From Saccharothrix sp. ST-888 (GTDB lineage Bacteria; Actinomycetota; Actinomycetes; Streptomycetales; Streptomycetaceae): a stretch of DNA of 64,000 nt. The translations under genes were made by a program, and so were the position numbers. The notes beneath the pieces were generated by a model. It saw nothing but the letters and a program-made list of their open reading frames with translations. It was not told the DNA's origin and searched no databases. The stretch is taken from contig NZ_JYJF01000001.1 of NCBI RefSeq assembly GCF_000955975.1, positions 251,580 to 315,579 of the forward strand, in the 5' to 3' direction. This document shows positions 1 through 8,225 of this stretch, piece by piece. Each line of letters starts with the position of its first letter. The stretch's first letter is position 1.

Positions 1-69
1 GAGGCGGCCGATCTCGGGACGGAGATCTGCGCCTACGGCACGGCCGTGGTGATCGCCCCGGCTTCCTGA
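1..69 (+). CDS. C-terminal end of a gene entering from the left
   Basis: The first 23 codons read as an open frame ending EICAYGTAVVIAPAS before TGA at 67-69. Third positions are almost all G or C, as expected for coding DNA here. A strong hairpin follows 10 bases later, which supports this being the real end of a transcribed gene. Too little is present to assign a family. Confidence 0.55.
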   Translation, partial: EAADLGTEICAYGTAVVIAPAS

Positions 70-79
70 ACCAGCGTCC

Positions 80-118
80 AGGAGGGGGGTGCTCCCGTTG
101 CGGGAGCACCCCCCTCCT
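80..118 (+). terminator. Strong 18-bp hairpin after the first gene
   Basis: Perfect inverted repeat: arms at 80-97 and 101-118 with loop TTG, rich in G and C. There is no clear T-tract, which is common in streptomycetes. It lies just after the stop at 69. Confidence 0.75.
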
Positions 119-436
119 GCCTGCCTCCGCCGGTGGGAACGATTCCGGTCGGCCCGATGTCATGGGGTTGGACAGGCCTTCCTTGGTGCGGCGTTCGACG
201 TAGGTTCTCGCCCATCTGCTCGTCCTGGAGCTTCTCCGATGCCTTGAGCTTGTCCGGCATCACCTCGTGCGGGTGGCGCTCGCCATGCGGCGTCATCACC
301 GTCGGGCCCGACGGCAACCCCGTCTCGGCCCTGACCGTTGCGACAGCACGTCCTTGCGGGCGAAGCCGCGAAAAGCGAGGGCGCGCAGGATGGCCGCGTT
401 CGAGAAGGAGAGCGAGACGCCCTGGATCACGCCGCC

Positions 437-511
437 CCGCTGATCGTCACGTCGGACAAGCCCTTCGGCCGCTGGGCAGAGACCTTCGCCGACGGGACCG
501 TCGTCGGCCCA
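437..511 (+). pseudogene. Remnant of an IS21-type IstB transposition ATPase
   Basis: The plus-strand frame contains LIVTSDKPFGRWAETFADG. This resembles the conserved IstB stretch that normally reads (from memory) IVTSNKPFGRWGEVFGD and continues into the IDRLVHHA motif. Here the match breaks down after about 23 residues and no Walker motifs, IstA or element ends are visible nearby. It is therefore a degraded fragment. The rest of 121-553 has no other recognisable gene. Confidence 0.5.
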
Positions 512-553
512 CTTCGTCGGGCTGCGCCCCGAGCCTGACGCATGGCTGCCGGG

Positions 554-1819
554 TCACCTCGTGTTCCGGTCGAAACCGGACATGGCCGGCACCGCGAGGA
601 CGGAGATCACAGCCAGGAAGATCCACGGCCAGGTCGGCCCGTGGGACAGGAGTGAGGTGAAGAGCAGCGGTGCTACGGCACCGCCGATGGTCCAGGACAG
701 TTGGAACACCGCCAGGTATCGCCCCAGGGCACGCTCCGATGCCATGGCGACACTGAGCTCACTGACGGGCGCGGTCCGGAGGATCTCCGCAGCGGTGAAG
801 ACGACCATGGCCAGGACCGCCCCGGCCGTGACCGCCCAGCCGGGCAGGCCGATGAGCGAGGCGAAGACAAGGAAGGCGAGGGCGTTGAGCAGGGTTCCGA
901 GGACGAGCAGGCGGCCGGCCCGTCGGTGGCCCGTCCAGCGGGCCGAGATGGTCTGCAGGGACGCGACGAGCGCAGTGTTGATCACGACCAGGACGCCGAC
1001 CAGCCAGGCGCCGGCCCGGAGGTTCTCGGTGAGGTAGACCGCGAGGAGAACAGTGGGCGCCATCGCCGCAAGGACGAAGACCAGATTCACCGCGACCAGC
1101 CGGAGGTAGGCGCGATCGCGGAGCACCCCGAGGTAGCCGGTCGGACTCTCCGGCCTGGTGGCGCGCGAGCCCGCCGCGCCATCGGTGGGGTCCTTCCGCG
1201 GGCGCCAAGTGCCGATGAGCCAGGCCGCGAGGAGGAACGTCACGGCGTTGACGGTCACCACCGCCCGAAGGCCCGCCGAGCTGGCGATGCTGACGGCGAG
1301 CGCGGCTCCCGCACCACCGGCGCCGGAGCCGATGTTGCGCAGCGCTCGGAGGAAGGCGAACCAGCGGGGGCGCTCGCCCTCCTTCGCGGCGAGCACCACA
1401 AGGGCACTGCTGGAGGTCCAGTAGGCGTTCGCACCCAACTGGACCACCAGCGCGGCCAGCACGATCTGCCAGGTGGACTCCGCCAGCAGGTAGGCACCGA
1501 ACCCTGCGGCTGAGACGAGGTTCCCGGTCACGACGACGCGCCTGGGACCGTACCGGTCGACGAGCGCACCGATCAGTGCCGGAGCCGGTACGGCGAACAG
1601 TTGGCCGAGGGTGAGCGCGGCGCCGACCTCGATCAGCGGCACCCTGGTGGTGCGGGCGAAGAACACCACCACGAAGGACATCATCATGCCGTTGCCGAAG
1701 CTGTCGATCACGTTGGCCGTGACGAACCGGCCGCTGCCACGGAGATCCGGCAACCCCAGCCGATCCGCCAGGTCTGCGCGCGATGAGCGCGGCTGCTTCT
1801 GACTGGTGTACATGGCCAT
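554..1819 (-). CDS. MFS transporter, last gene of the RibA/RibD/ATP-grasp cluster
   Basis: A 421-residue membrane protein of the major facilitator superfamily. It has alternating hydrophobic segments across its length and an MFS loop after the second segment (LIGALVDRYGPRRVVV, about residues 84-99). A hydrophilic stretch with charged residues (RPRKDPTDG) lies between the N- and C-terminal halves, as usual. The ATG is 15 bases after the stop of the phosphatase gene, so the two are co-transcribed. As the last gene of a putative biosynthetic operon it is most likely the exporter or self-resistance pump for the product. The substrate cannot be read from the sequence. Confidence 0.85.
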   Translation of the reverse strand: MAMYTSQKQPRSSRADLADRLGLPDLRGSGRFVTANVIDSFGNGMMMSFVVVFFARTTRVPLIEVGAALTLGQLFAVPAPALIGALVDRYGPRRVVVTGNLVSAAGFGAYLLAESTWQIVLAALVVQLGANAYWTSSSALVVLAAKEGERPRWFAFLRALRNIGSGAGGAGAALAVSIASSAGLRAVVTVNAVTFLLAAWLIGTWRPRKDPTDGAAGSRATRPESPTGYLGVLRDRAYLRLVAVNLVFVLAAMAPTVLLAVYLTENLRAGAWLVGVLVVINTALVASLQTISARWTGHRRAGRLLVLGTLLNALAFLVFASLIGLPGWAVTAGAVLAMVVFTAAEILRTAPVSELSVAMASERALGRYLAVFQLSWTIGGAVAPLLFTSLLSHGPTWPWIFLAVISVLAVPAMSGFDRNTR

Positions 1820-1834
1820 GGTTCGGTCCCCGGT

Positions 1835-2527
1835 TCAGCTGTGGTGTGGGTCGGACAGATGGCAGGAGTCGTTGAAGACACGCAGGGAGGCGGTACCCGA
1901 TGCGTTGTAGCGGATCGCGGAAAGGGAGGCGGGCCCGAGTTCCATCCGGAACAGGGCATCCGCCGGAGCACCGAGGGCCGAGCGGATCAATGCCTTGATC
2001 GGGCCGACATGGCTGACCACCAGCACCGTCCGTCCTCGGTGCAGGTCGAGGATTGCGTCGCGTGCCGCGAGGACCCGGTCGGTCATGGCGGCGAAGCTCT
2101 CGCCCGAGGGCGGGGCCTCCTGCTCGTCCTCTCTCCACGCCACGAGTTCGGTCGGCCAGTGGTGCTTCACCTGGGCATAGGTGTGGCCCTCCCAGGCGCC
2201 GAAGTCCATCTCGCGGAGCCGTACGTCGAGGTGGACGGGCAGGTCGGCCGCCGAGGCGAAGACCTCGGCGGTCGCGCGGGCCCGCAGCAGCGGCGAGGAG
2301 ACGACCGCCTGCACCGGACCGTGTGCGCCGGGCAGCGTGGCCAGGCGACGGGCGGCGGCCCCGGCCTCCCAGCGACCGTGCTCGCTGAGCACCGGGTCTG
2401 CGCCGGAACCGGAGAACCTCTTCTCCGGGGTGAGGGCGGTCTGGCCGTGCCTGAGCAGCAGGAGAGTCGTGGCTGGTCCGTCGTCCTCGGACCAGCCGGA
2501 GTGCCGAAGTGTCGGATCGACCGTCAT
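1835..2527 (-). CDS. Histidine phosphatase family protein (phosphoglycerate-mutase-like)
   Basis: A 230-residue protein with the family signature LLLLRHGQTALT (catalytic His about residue 27), the acidic region DFGAWEGHTYAQ, and the C-terminal second histidine in VVSHVGPIKALI. The start ATG overlaps the stop of the upstream ATP-grasp gene by one base (TGATG), so translation is coupled. Actinobacterial homologues often sit behind an RNase H domain; here the phosphatase stands alone. In this operon it is a good candidate for dephosphorylating the ribityl- or ribosyl-pyrimidine phosphate made by RibA and RibD, a step riboflavin pathways usually leave to a non-dedicated phosphatase. That role is inference. 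Confidence 0.85.
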   Translation of the reverse strand: MTVDPTLRHSGWSEDDGPATTLLLLRHGQTALTPEKRFSGSGADPVLSEHGRWEAGAAARRLATLPGAHGPVQAVVSSPLLRARATAEVFASAADLPVHLDVRLREMDFGAWEGHTYAQVKHHWPTELVAWREDEQEAPPSGESFAAMTDRVLAARDAILDLHRGRTVLVVSHVGPIKALIRSALGAPADALFRMELGPASLSAIRYNASGTASLRVFNDSCHLSDPHHS

Positions 2528-3801
2528 CACGCCGACCGCTCGGCGTCGGCGGGAAATTCCGAGATGCGCCGGTCGCCGATCTCGGTGACCCCCATGGTCT
2601 CGGCGAGCCGGCCCACGGCGGTCCGCAGCTGGTCCCGCAGCTCGACCGGGTCCGGCCCGGAGCCGAGTGCCATACCGGCCCGGTGCCAACCGGCCTCCGG
2701 GAACGGCAGGGTGCGTCCCTCGCGGACGCTCTGGAGCACGGTCTCCACCCGGGGCAGACCCGCGACCAGCGGTGCCTGCTCCGCGTAGCTGCGCACGAAG
2801 CCGGTGGCGATGAGGAAGTGGACGGCGGCGTGGTGTTCCCGGACGTCGGTGTCCTCGGCGTCCCCCACTGGTATGCCGAGGGCGAGCCACGCCTGCACGG
2901 CATAGGGGTTCCAGCCGCGCGACCTGAGCACCAGATCCATGATGTGACCGCCGCCGGGCCGCGCCGCGAACTCGATGTTGACCAATTCGCCGTTGCTGAT
3001 GCGGTATTCGGCATGCACGAAGGCATCCCGGATACCGTGTGCGTCGACCAGTCGCTGCACGGCCAGCATGCTGTGGCCGTCGAGTTCGTCGGCCGGGGAG
3101 ACCATGTGGCCCCGCTCCAGGAAGAACTCCGGGCCGGCCAGCTCCTTGCGGGTCACGGCGACCCGTTTGACCCGGCCGTCCTGGACGGCGGCTTCCACGC
3201 TGATCTCCGGGCCCTCGATGAACTCCTCGGCGATGCACCGGCCCGATCCGCTGTAGGCGACCGCGCGCTCCCAGGCGTCCGCCGCGACCTCGGGATGCCG
3301 GACCAACCGGACGGAGGCGCTCCCGCCACTGTCCACCGGCTTGATCACGACCGGCCCTTCGGCAGCCGCCAGGAAGTCCAGGAAGTCTGCCGGAGAACGG
3401 AGTTCGGCATACCGAGGCACTCGCAACCCGGCTCGCGCGAGCGAGGCACGTTGCAGGTACTTGTCCCGGGCGACCTTCGTGGCGTCGGTGCCGACGCTCG
3501 GCAATCCGGCACGCTCCGCGATCAGCGCGGCCACCGCCGCACACTCCTCGGTGAGGGTGACCACACCGTCGTGCTCCTTGGCGAGCCGCACCAGGTGGTC
3601 GGCGAGCTCGGAGTCGTACCGGGGGTGGCGGGCGTCGGCCCGGCGGACGTCCAACGCCTGGAACTCGTCGGCGAGGAACTCGTAGCGCGGCTTGGAGAAG
3701 CCGTCGACGAGGGTGATGCGGATGCCCTCGCGGATCCAGGTCGCGAACGCCGTCTGATGGCCGTCCCCCGCGCCGAGCACGAGGAGTCGGGTAGGTGCCA
3801 T
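2527..3801 (-). CDS. ATP-grasp ligase (carboxylate-amine ligase type)
   Basis: 424 residues. The N-terminus MAPTRLLVLGAGDGHQ is a nucleotide-fold pre-ATP-grasp domain. The ATP-grasp core follows, with DKYLQRASLARAGLRVP, the lysine in VVIKPVDSGGSASV, the EEFIEGPEISVEA strand, and Mg-binding/catalytic positions in ELVNIEFAARPGGGHIMD. A C-terminal lobe of about 100 residues follows. The start was chosen at the ATG behind GGAGG (8-base spacing) rather than further upstream. Relatives (BacD, carnosine synthase, DdaF types) form amide bonds from an acyl phosphate and an amine. It lies between the flavin monooxygenase and the phosphatase genes. Substrates are unknown. Confidence 0.85.
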   Translation of the reverse strand: MAPTRLLVLGAGDGHQTAFATWIREGIRITLVDGFSKPRYEFLADEFQALDVRRADARHPRYDSELADHLVRLAKEHDGVVTLTEECAAVAALIAERAGLPSVGTDATKVARDKYLQRASLARAGLRVPRYAELRSPADFLDFLAAAEGPVVIKPVDSGGSASVRLVRHPEVAADAWERAVAYSGSGRCIAEEFIEGPEISVEAAVQDGRVKRVAVTRKELAGPEFFLERGHMVSPADELDGHSMLAVQRLVDAHGIRDAFVHAEYRISNGELVNIEFAARPGGGHIMDLVLRSRGWNPYAVQAWLALGIPVGDAEDTDVREHHAAVHFLIATGFVRSYAEQAPLVAGLPRVETVLQSVREGRTLPFPEAGWHRAGMALGSGPDPVELRDQLRTAVGRLAETMGVTEIGDRRISEFPADAERSA

Positions 3802-3868
3802 GGGTAGTGCCTCCAGGGAATGAAGTGTCAGGCGGCCGGTTCGCGAGGAAGCCGGCGCCCGGGCCCGG

Positions 3869-4744
3869 CTACGCGCCGGTGGCGGCGAGGTCGGTAGCCC
3901 GGAGTGCCGAGCCGAGGATCGCGAGCTGGTCGCCCGAACCGTCGTCCAGCGGCAGGTGGACCAGCACGCGGTCCAGCCCGGCCTCGTCGTACTGCTCCAG
4001 CAGCCCGGGCAGCTGCCGGGCACCGACCTCCAGCAGGGTCAGCCGGCCGTGCGGCCTGGGCGTGGGCGGCAGGTCCCGGTCGGCGGTGCTCACCGCCAGG
4101 GTGAGCTGCATGGTGCACGGCAGCGGTGACGCCTCCGGACAGATCGCGAGGAGCTCGGTCGCGACCCGCTCGGGCGTGACGTAGTTCGTCATCCAGCCGT
4201 CGGCCAGCGCGGTCAGCTCCCTCAGCGCGACCGGGTCGTTGGAGGCCAGCAGCAGCGCGGGCGGACTCGTGTCCGGTGCCGGCTCGAATCGCACCGTCTC
4301 CGGGAGGTCGACTCCGCCGCGACGCAGCAGGTCGTCCAGCACCCGCACCGCCTGGATGAAATGACGGCGCCGGAGCTCGGGGTCCAGCCCGTAGACCTCG
4401 TTGACCGGAGTACGCACTCCGGCCCCGACGCCGACGACGAGCCGGTTGCCGGAGAGGGCCTGCAACGTGGCCACCGCGTTCGCCAGGGTGAGAGGCTGAC
4501 GGTAGCTCAGGCAGAGCACGGCGGTGCCGACCTCATCGAACGGCACGCCGCGGCCAAGGGCGTTGCCGAGCAGCGCCACCGGGTCGAATCCGGCTCCCCG
4601 GTCGACACCGTCGTTCTGCAGCAGGGGGATGTCCCGGACCCAGATCCCCGGCACGCCGAGGTCCGCGAGATGCAGGATCCGACCCACCGGATCGGTCCAC
4701 GGGTCGTCGTAGAGGGGCAGTACGAGACCGGTTCTCATTCGCAT
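3869..4744 (-). CDS. Luciferase-like (LLM class) flavin-dependent monooxygenase
   Basis: A 291-residue TIM-barrel protein of the bacterial luciferase-like family: MRTGLVLPLYDD start, GVPGIWVRDIPL, the GVGAGVRTPVNEVYG flavin-contact segment and RRRHFIQAVRVLDDLLR. Members use reduced FMN or F420. An FMN-reductase gene in the same operon suggests a two-component FMNH2/O2 monooxygenase here. The first of two in-frame ATGs was chosen because GAGAGGA lies 7 bases upstream; the second ATG (4738) overlaps the ribD stop as ATGA and is possible. It probably oxidises an intermediate made by the RibA/RibD arm or by the ATP-grasp products; this is inference. Confidence 0.8.
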   Translation of the reverse strand: MRMRTGLVLPLYDDPWTDPVGRILHLADLGVPGIWVRDIPLLQNDGVDRGAGFDPVALLGNALGRGVPFDEVGTAVLCLSYRQPLTLANAVATLQALSGNRLVVGVGAGVRTPVNEVYGLDPELRRRHFIQAVRVLDDLLRRGGVDLPETVRFEPAPDTSPPALLLASNDPVALRELTALADGWMTNYVTPERVATELLAICPEASPLPCTMQLTLAVSTADRDLPPTPRPHGRLTLLEVGARQLPGLLEQYDEAGLDRVLVHLPLDDGSGDQLAILGSALRATDLAATGA

Positions 4745-5850
4745 ACCGCTGTCCTCTCAGGTGTGCCGGTGATCCGGACGTCCTGGCCGAGCGACCGGAC
4801 GTCGAGCACGTCGAGGCGGATCCGGTCGGCGAGGGTCGCGATACCGGTGTCCGCGACGGCCGACGGGCCGTCGCCCAGCAGCACGGGGGCGAGGTAGCCG
4901 ATCACCTCGTCGACCAACCCTGCCGCGAGCAGGGACCCGGCGATCCGGGGGCCGCCCTCGACGAGCACGGAGTGGATGTCCCGGGCGTGGAGCTCCTTCA
5001 GTACCGCCTCGAGGTCGACTCCCCGCCCTGCGGCGGTCGGCACGCTGACACGCTCCACCCGCTCCGGGAGGTGCACCGCCGCGCCGGGGTCGGCCAGGGC
5101 GAGCAGCGTGGGCGCGGACTCGTCCCAGATCCGAGCCGTGGACGGCAGGTCGTTCGCGGAACTCGCCAGCACCACCCGGACCGGCGCCCGGCCTGTGACA
5201 CCGTGCCGCAGGCCGAGGTGGGGGTCGTCGGTCCGGACGGTGCCCGATCCCACCAGCACCGCATCGTGCATGGCGCGCAACTCGTGCGCGTCCCGGCGGG
5301 ACTCCGGCCCGGTGATCCAGCGCGAGGTGCCGTCGGCGGCGGCCACCCGTCCGTCCAGCGTGGTGCCGAACTTCCAGGTGACGTACGGCCGGTGGCGGGT
5401 GGTCGCGTGCAGCCAGAACCGGTTGGCGCGCCGTGCCTCCTGTTCGAGTACGCCGCCCACGACCTCGACGCCCGCAGCGCTCAGCCGGCTGTGGCCGCCG
5501 GCCGCCACCGGATTGGGGTCGGCCACCGCGTAGACGACACGGGCGATCCCGGCCTCACGCAGTGCCGTCGCGCACGGGCCGGTCCGGCCGGTGTGGGCGC
5601 AGGGCTCCAGCGTGACCACGGCCGATCCACCGACTGCGGCCTCCCCCGCCCGGCGCAGCGCGATCACCTCGGCGTGGGGCCCGCCGGGGAACTCGTGCGC
5701 GCCTTCGGCCACCGCGTTTCCGTGGCGATCCAGGATCACGCAACCCACCGAGGGGTTGGGCGTGGTGCGGCCCAGCCGCTCGGACGCCAGGTGAATCGCC
5801 TGGCGCATGGCCTCCAGCTCTGCCGGGGACGCCTCCTTCGCCCCGGTCAC
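4735..5850 (-). CDS. ribD: Bifunctional pyrimidine deaminase/reductase RibD
   Basis: 371 residues from a GTG that overlaps the preceding stop by four bases (GTGA); an ATG at 5883 would add 11 residues. The deaminase domain has the zinc site intact: PHAEVIAL (His59, Glu61) and the PCAHTGRTGPC pair (Cys84, Cys93), after TTPNPSVGCVI. The C-terminal reductase domain has TLDGRVAAADGTSRWITG and LVEGGPRIAGSLLAAGLVDE. RibD converts 2,5-diamino-6-ribosylamino-pyrimidinone 5'-phosphate to 5-amino-6-ribitylamino-uracil 5'-phosphate. Its partner RibA is encoded two genes upstream, but ribB, ribE and ribH are not here. A role in a specialised pyrimidine pathway, or as a spare riboflavin supply, is therefore likely. 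Confidence 0.9.
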   Translation of the reverse strand: MTGAKEASPAELEAMRQAIHLASERLGRTTPNPSVGCVILDRHGNAVAEGAHEFPGGPHAEVIALRRAGEAAVGGSAVVTLEPCAHTGRTGPCATALREAGIARVVYAVADPNPVAAGGHSRLSAAGVEVVGGVLEQEARRANRFWLHATTRHRPYVTWKFGTTLDGRVAAADGTSRWITGPESRRDAHELRAMHDAVLVGSGTVRTDDPHLGLRHGVTGRAPVRVVLASSANDLPSTARIWDESAPTLLALADPGAAVHLPERVERVSVPTAAGRGVDLEAVLKELHARDIHSVLVEGGPRIAGSLLAAGLVDEVIGYLAPVLLGDGPSAVADTGIATLADRIRLDVLDVRSLGQDVRITGTPERTAVCE

Positions 5851-6392
5851 AGGGTCACCGAACCGCGCAGCATGTGGACGCATCGGGACAGTTCGGCCGC
5901 GAGCTGCTCGCACCGCTGTACGATCTCGTCCGCCGGCGAGTTCCCGCCCGTCACGGTCGCGACGAAGTCGTCCGGGCAACTGGCGATCTGCGTGGGGATC
6001 AGCCAGCCGCCCAGGGCCTTGGCCACGGTGCGCAGTTGCTCACAGACCACGTTGCCGCTGCGCGGGCCGCTGCCGTGGGCGAGGACGGCGATCGCCTTGT
6101 CGTCGAAGGAGCCACCGGGGAGGTGGTCCAGGGCGGTCTTGAGAACGGCCGAGTACCCCGCGTGGTAGACGGGCGACGCGAGGACGACGGCCTCGGCGGC
6201 CTCCACGGCTTCGCGCAGGGCGGCCACCTTGGCGGCCGTGTCCGGCCCGGGAACCGGGCTGAGGCCGTAGCGTGCGAGGTCAAGAGTGTCGGCCTCGGCA
6301 CCGGCGGCCCGCAGGGCGTCCGCCGCGACTGCGGCGAGGGCGGCGGTGGCCGAGGGAAAACTTGGACTTCCGGTGATGAGCAGAGCTCTCAT
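5847..6392 (-). CDS. NAD(P)H-dependent FMN reductase (flavodoxin-like)
   Basis: A 181-residue flavodoxin-fold protein: MRALLITGSPSFPSATAAL (phosphate-binding loop), VVLASPVYHAGYSAVLKTALDHLP (flavin-binding and dimer segment) and AVLAHGSGPRSGNVV. This is the SsuE/NADPH-dependent FMN reductase pattern. The ATG directly before RALLITG was chosen; a longer form from 6452 would overlap ribA. It probably delivers FMNH2 to the luciferase-like monooxygenase encoded two genes downstream, as SsuE does for SsuD. Confidence 0.85.
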   Translation of the reverse strand: MRALLITGSPSFPSATAALAAVAADALRAAGAEADTLDLARYGLSPVPGPDTAAKVAALREAVEAAEAVVLASPVYHAGYSAVLKTALDHLPGGSFDDKAIAVLAHGSGPRSGNVVCEQLRTVAKALGGWLIPTQIASCPDDFVATVTGGNSPADEIVQRCEQLAAELSRCVHMLRGSVTL

Positions 6393-6429
6393 TGGGCGGT
6401 TCGGACTCTCTCTCGACGTGGACGGTCGG

Positions 6430-7086
6430 TCAGCCGGCGTGCTGTGGGACATCGATGGCGTGGTTGGTCTTCCGCGCCTTGGTCTCGAGGTAGTGGCGGT
6501 TGTACGGGGTGACGAACACGCCCGTGGAGACGCGCTCGACGACCTCGATGCCGCACCGCCGCAGCTGGGCGACCTTCTCCGGGTTGTTGGTCAGCAGGCG
6601 GATCCGGGTGATGCCGAGGGCGGTGAGCATGTCGGCCGCCACCTGGTAGTCGCGGGAGTCCGCCTTCAGGTCGAGGTGCTCGTTCGCCTCGTAGGTGTCC
6701 AGGCCCTTGTCCTGCAGGACATAGGTGTCGATCTTGTTGTAGAGACCGATACCGCGCCCCTCCTGGCGCAGGTAGAGCAGCACACCACCGGCCGCCTCGA
6801 TCTCGCAGAGGGCTTCCTGCAACTGCGGTCCGCAGTCGCACCGCGCGGAGCCCAGGACATCGCCGGTCAGGCACTCCGAGTGGACCCGGACCAGCGGCTC
6901 GGCGCTGTTCGCGTAGTCGCCGAGCCCGATGGCCAGGTGCTCGCCGTCGTCGGCCAGCCCCCGGAAGCTGAAGACGTCGGCCTTCAGCCACTGCCCGAGC
7001 GGCGTCTTGAGCGGGACGTGTACGCGGGCCCGAACCTGAGAGGCGGCCTGAGCTTCGGCAGGACGTGCGTCATCGACAATGGTCAT
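6430..7086 (-). CDS. ribA: GTP cyclohydrolase II RibA (single domain)
   Basis: 218 residues with all key residues: zinc cysteines in SECLTGDVLGSARCDC (Cys72, 83, 85), YLRQEGRGIGLYNKI (GTP-phosphate binding and catalytic Arg) and the C-terminal LLTNNPEKVAQL. It opens GTP to 2,5-diamino-6-ribosylamino-4(3H)-pyrimidinone 5'-phosphate, formate and pyrophosphate. The second ATG (MTIVDD) is 9 bases behind GGAG and was preferred to the first, which abuts the GGAG. Primary-metabolism actinobacterial enzymes are commonly RibBA fusions in a ribE/ribH operon; this one is stand-alone and among ATP-grasp and acyltransferase genes. That points to recruitment into another pathway. Confidence 0.92.
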   Translation of the reverse strand: MTIVDDARPAEAQAASQVRARVHVPLKTPLGQWLKADVFSFRGLADDGEHLAIGLGDYANSAEPLVRVHSECLTGDVLGSARCDCGPQLQEALCEIEAAGGVLLYLRQEGRGIGLYNKIDTYVLQDKGLDTYEANEHLDLKADSRDYQVAADMLTALGITRIRLLTNNPEKVAQLRRCGIEVVERVSTGVFVTPYNRHYLETKARKTNHAIDVPQHAG

Positions 7087-7106
7087 GTGGGTCATCTCCT
7101 GAATCG

Positions 7107-8225
7107 TCAGTTGAACGAGGGGGCACGCTGGCCCAGTTCGGCTTGCCAGGCGTCGGCCAGCCGGTGATTCGCCGCGACGACGGCGTCGGCGTCGGCGTAG
7201 GAGTCGTCGTTCGGCACCGCCCAGAGCGGGCTGAGCTGTGCGCCGCGCCGGGCCTTGGCCTCGGCGGTTCCCTTCCCCAGGTGCATTCGCCGCAGGTCGG
7301 TCGAGCGGTAGGCGTGCTCGATCGGTTGGTAGCAGCTGAGCGCGAAGTACTCGGCCGCGCCCACGAGTCGGTCATAGTCGAAGCCGGTGGCGCGCAGCCA
7401 GGTGGTGCCGGCGAAGTCGTAGATGAGGGCGAAGCCGACCATCCGGTCGTCCCGGAAGCAGCTCAGCACGGTGCCGCTGTCCCTCAGCCCGTCCGCCTGG
7501 CGCCGCAGCAGTTGCTTCAGCGGTTCGGGATCGGCCGGGTGACCGTACTTGCCCTGCAGTTGGGCCAACAGGTCGCCGGCCTCGGACCAGCACTCCGACA
7601 GCTTCAGCTGACGCAGCTCGTACCCGGCGGCCTGGAAGCTGTTGAGCTCCTTGCGGATGGCGTACCGGCGCCTGACCGGGAAGGTACCGAGGTAGTCCTC
7701 GAAGCTGCTGCCCGGAAGCTGGATGGCCGCGTCCAGTCCCTGGAGTTGTGGCACCCGGCTACCGGTCGCCGCAGCCAGCTCGGCGACGGCGCCGTCGTGC
7801 ACGTACAGCCACCAGGCCTGGTCCGCACGCAACTCCCGGGCGGCCTGGGCGACTCCCGCGACCAGCAGCCGCAGACACTCCTCCCGGGTGCCGGCGTCGA
7901 GGCCGGGGTCGAGCAGCGGGGCGTTCAGGTATCCGCGCCGGGCTCCGGCGATCAGCAGTCGGTCCGCCGGGCGGACACCCGCCAGGGCCTCATGCGGGCG
8001 GTAGCCCGCGTTCGGCTCCTCACGGACCAGGTACACCGGCGCCGCGCCGACCAGCCGGGAGGCGTCGTCGGTGATCAGGATGTACCCGGCAGTGGCGGTG
8101 GCGCTGTTCTCCTCGTTCCGCAGCCAGCGGTGGCTGAGGTAGAACCCGGCCTCCGCTCCGGCCGCCAGCCGGTCCCACTCGCTCTCGGCGACGTCGTCCA
8201 GGCTCGAAACCGTGGAGGCCTTCAC
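7107..8225 (-). CDS. FemAB/BioF2-like GNAT-fold acyltransferase
   Basis: 372 residues, GTG start overlapping the upstream stop (GTGA). Recognisable parts are SEWDRLAAGAEAGFYLSHRWL near the N-terminus, FPVRRRYAIRKELNSFQAAG in the middle, and a C-terminal GNAT-like half with DDRMVGFALIYDFAGTTWLRA and RMHLGKGTAEAKARRGAQL. This layout matches the Acetyltransf_6/DUF482 (peptidoglycan-biosynthesis-like) group rather than small GNAT enzymes. Family members transfer amino acids or acyl groups from aminoacyl-tRNA or acyl-CoA to amines. Here it could acylate an amino-pyrimidine or a peptide intermediate. The donor is unknown. Confidence 0.7.
   Translation of the reverse strand: MKASTVSSLDDVAESEWDRLAAGAEAGFYLSHRWLRNEENSATATAGYILITDDASRLVGAAPVYLVREEPNAGYRPHEALAGVRPADRLLIAGARRGYLNAPLLDPGLDAGTREECLRLLVAGVAQAARELRADQAWWLYVHDGAVAELAAATGSRVPQLQGLDAAIQLPGSSFEDYLGTFPVRRRYAIRKELNSFQAAGYELRQLKLSECWSEAGDLLAQLQGKYGHPADPEPLKQLLRRQADGLRDSGTVLSCFRDDRMVGFALIYDFAGTTWLRATGFDYDRLVGAAEYFALSCYQPIEHAYRSTDLRRMHLGKGTAEAKARRGAQLSPLWAVPNDDSYADADAVVAANHRLADAWQAELGQRAPSFN

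Noticed and set aside
33..317. 94-codon minus-strand frame near the left edge
   Set aside because: It runs through the terminator hairpin and has no recognisable family or ribosome site.
759..3026. Very long open frames on the minus strand, such as one of 755 codons across several cluster 1 genes
   Set aside because: High GC leaves many frames open. The composition is Arg/Pro/Ala-rich with no domains, and real genes in another frame explain the region.
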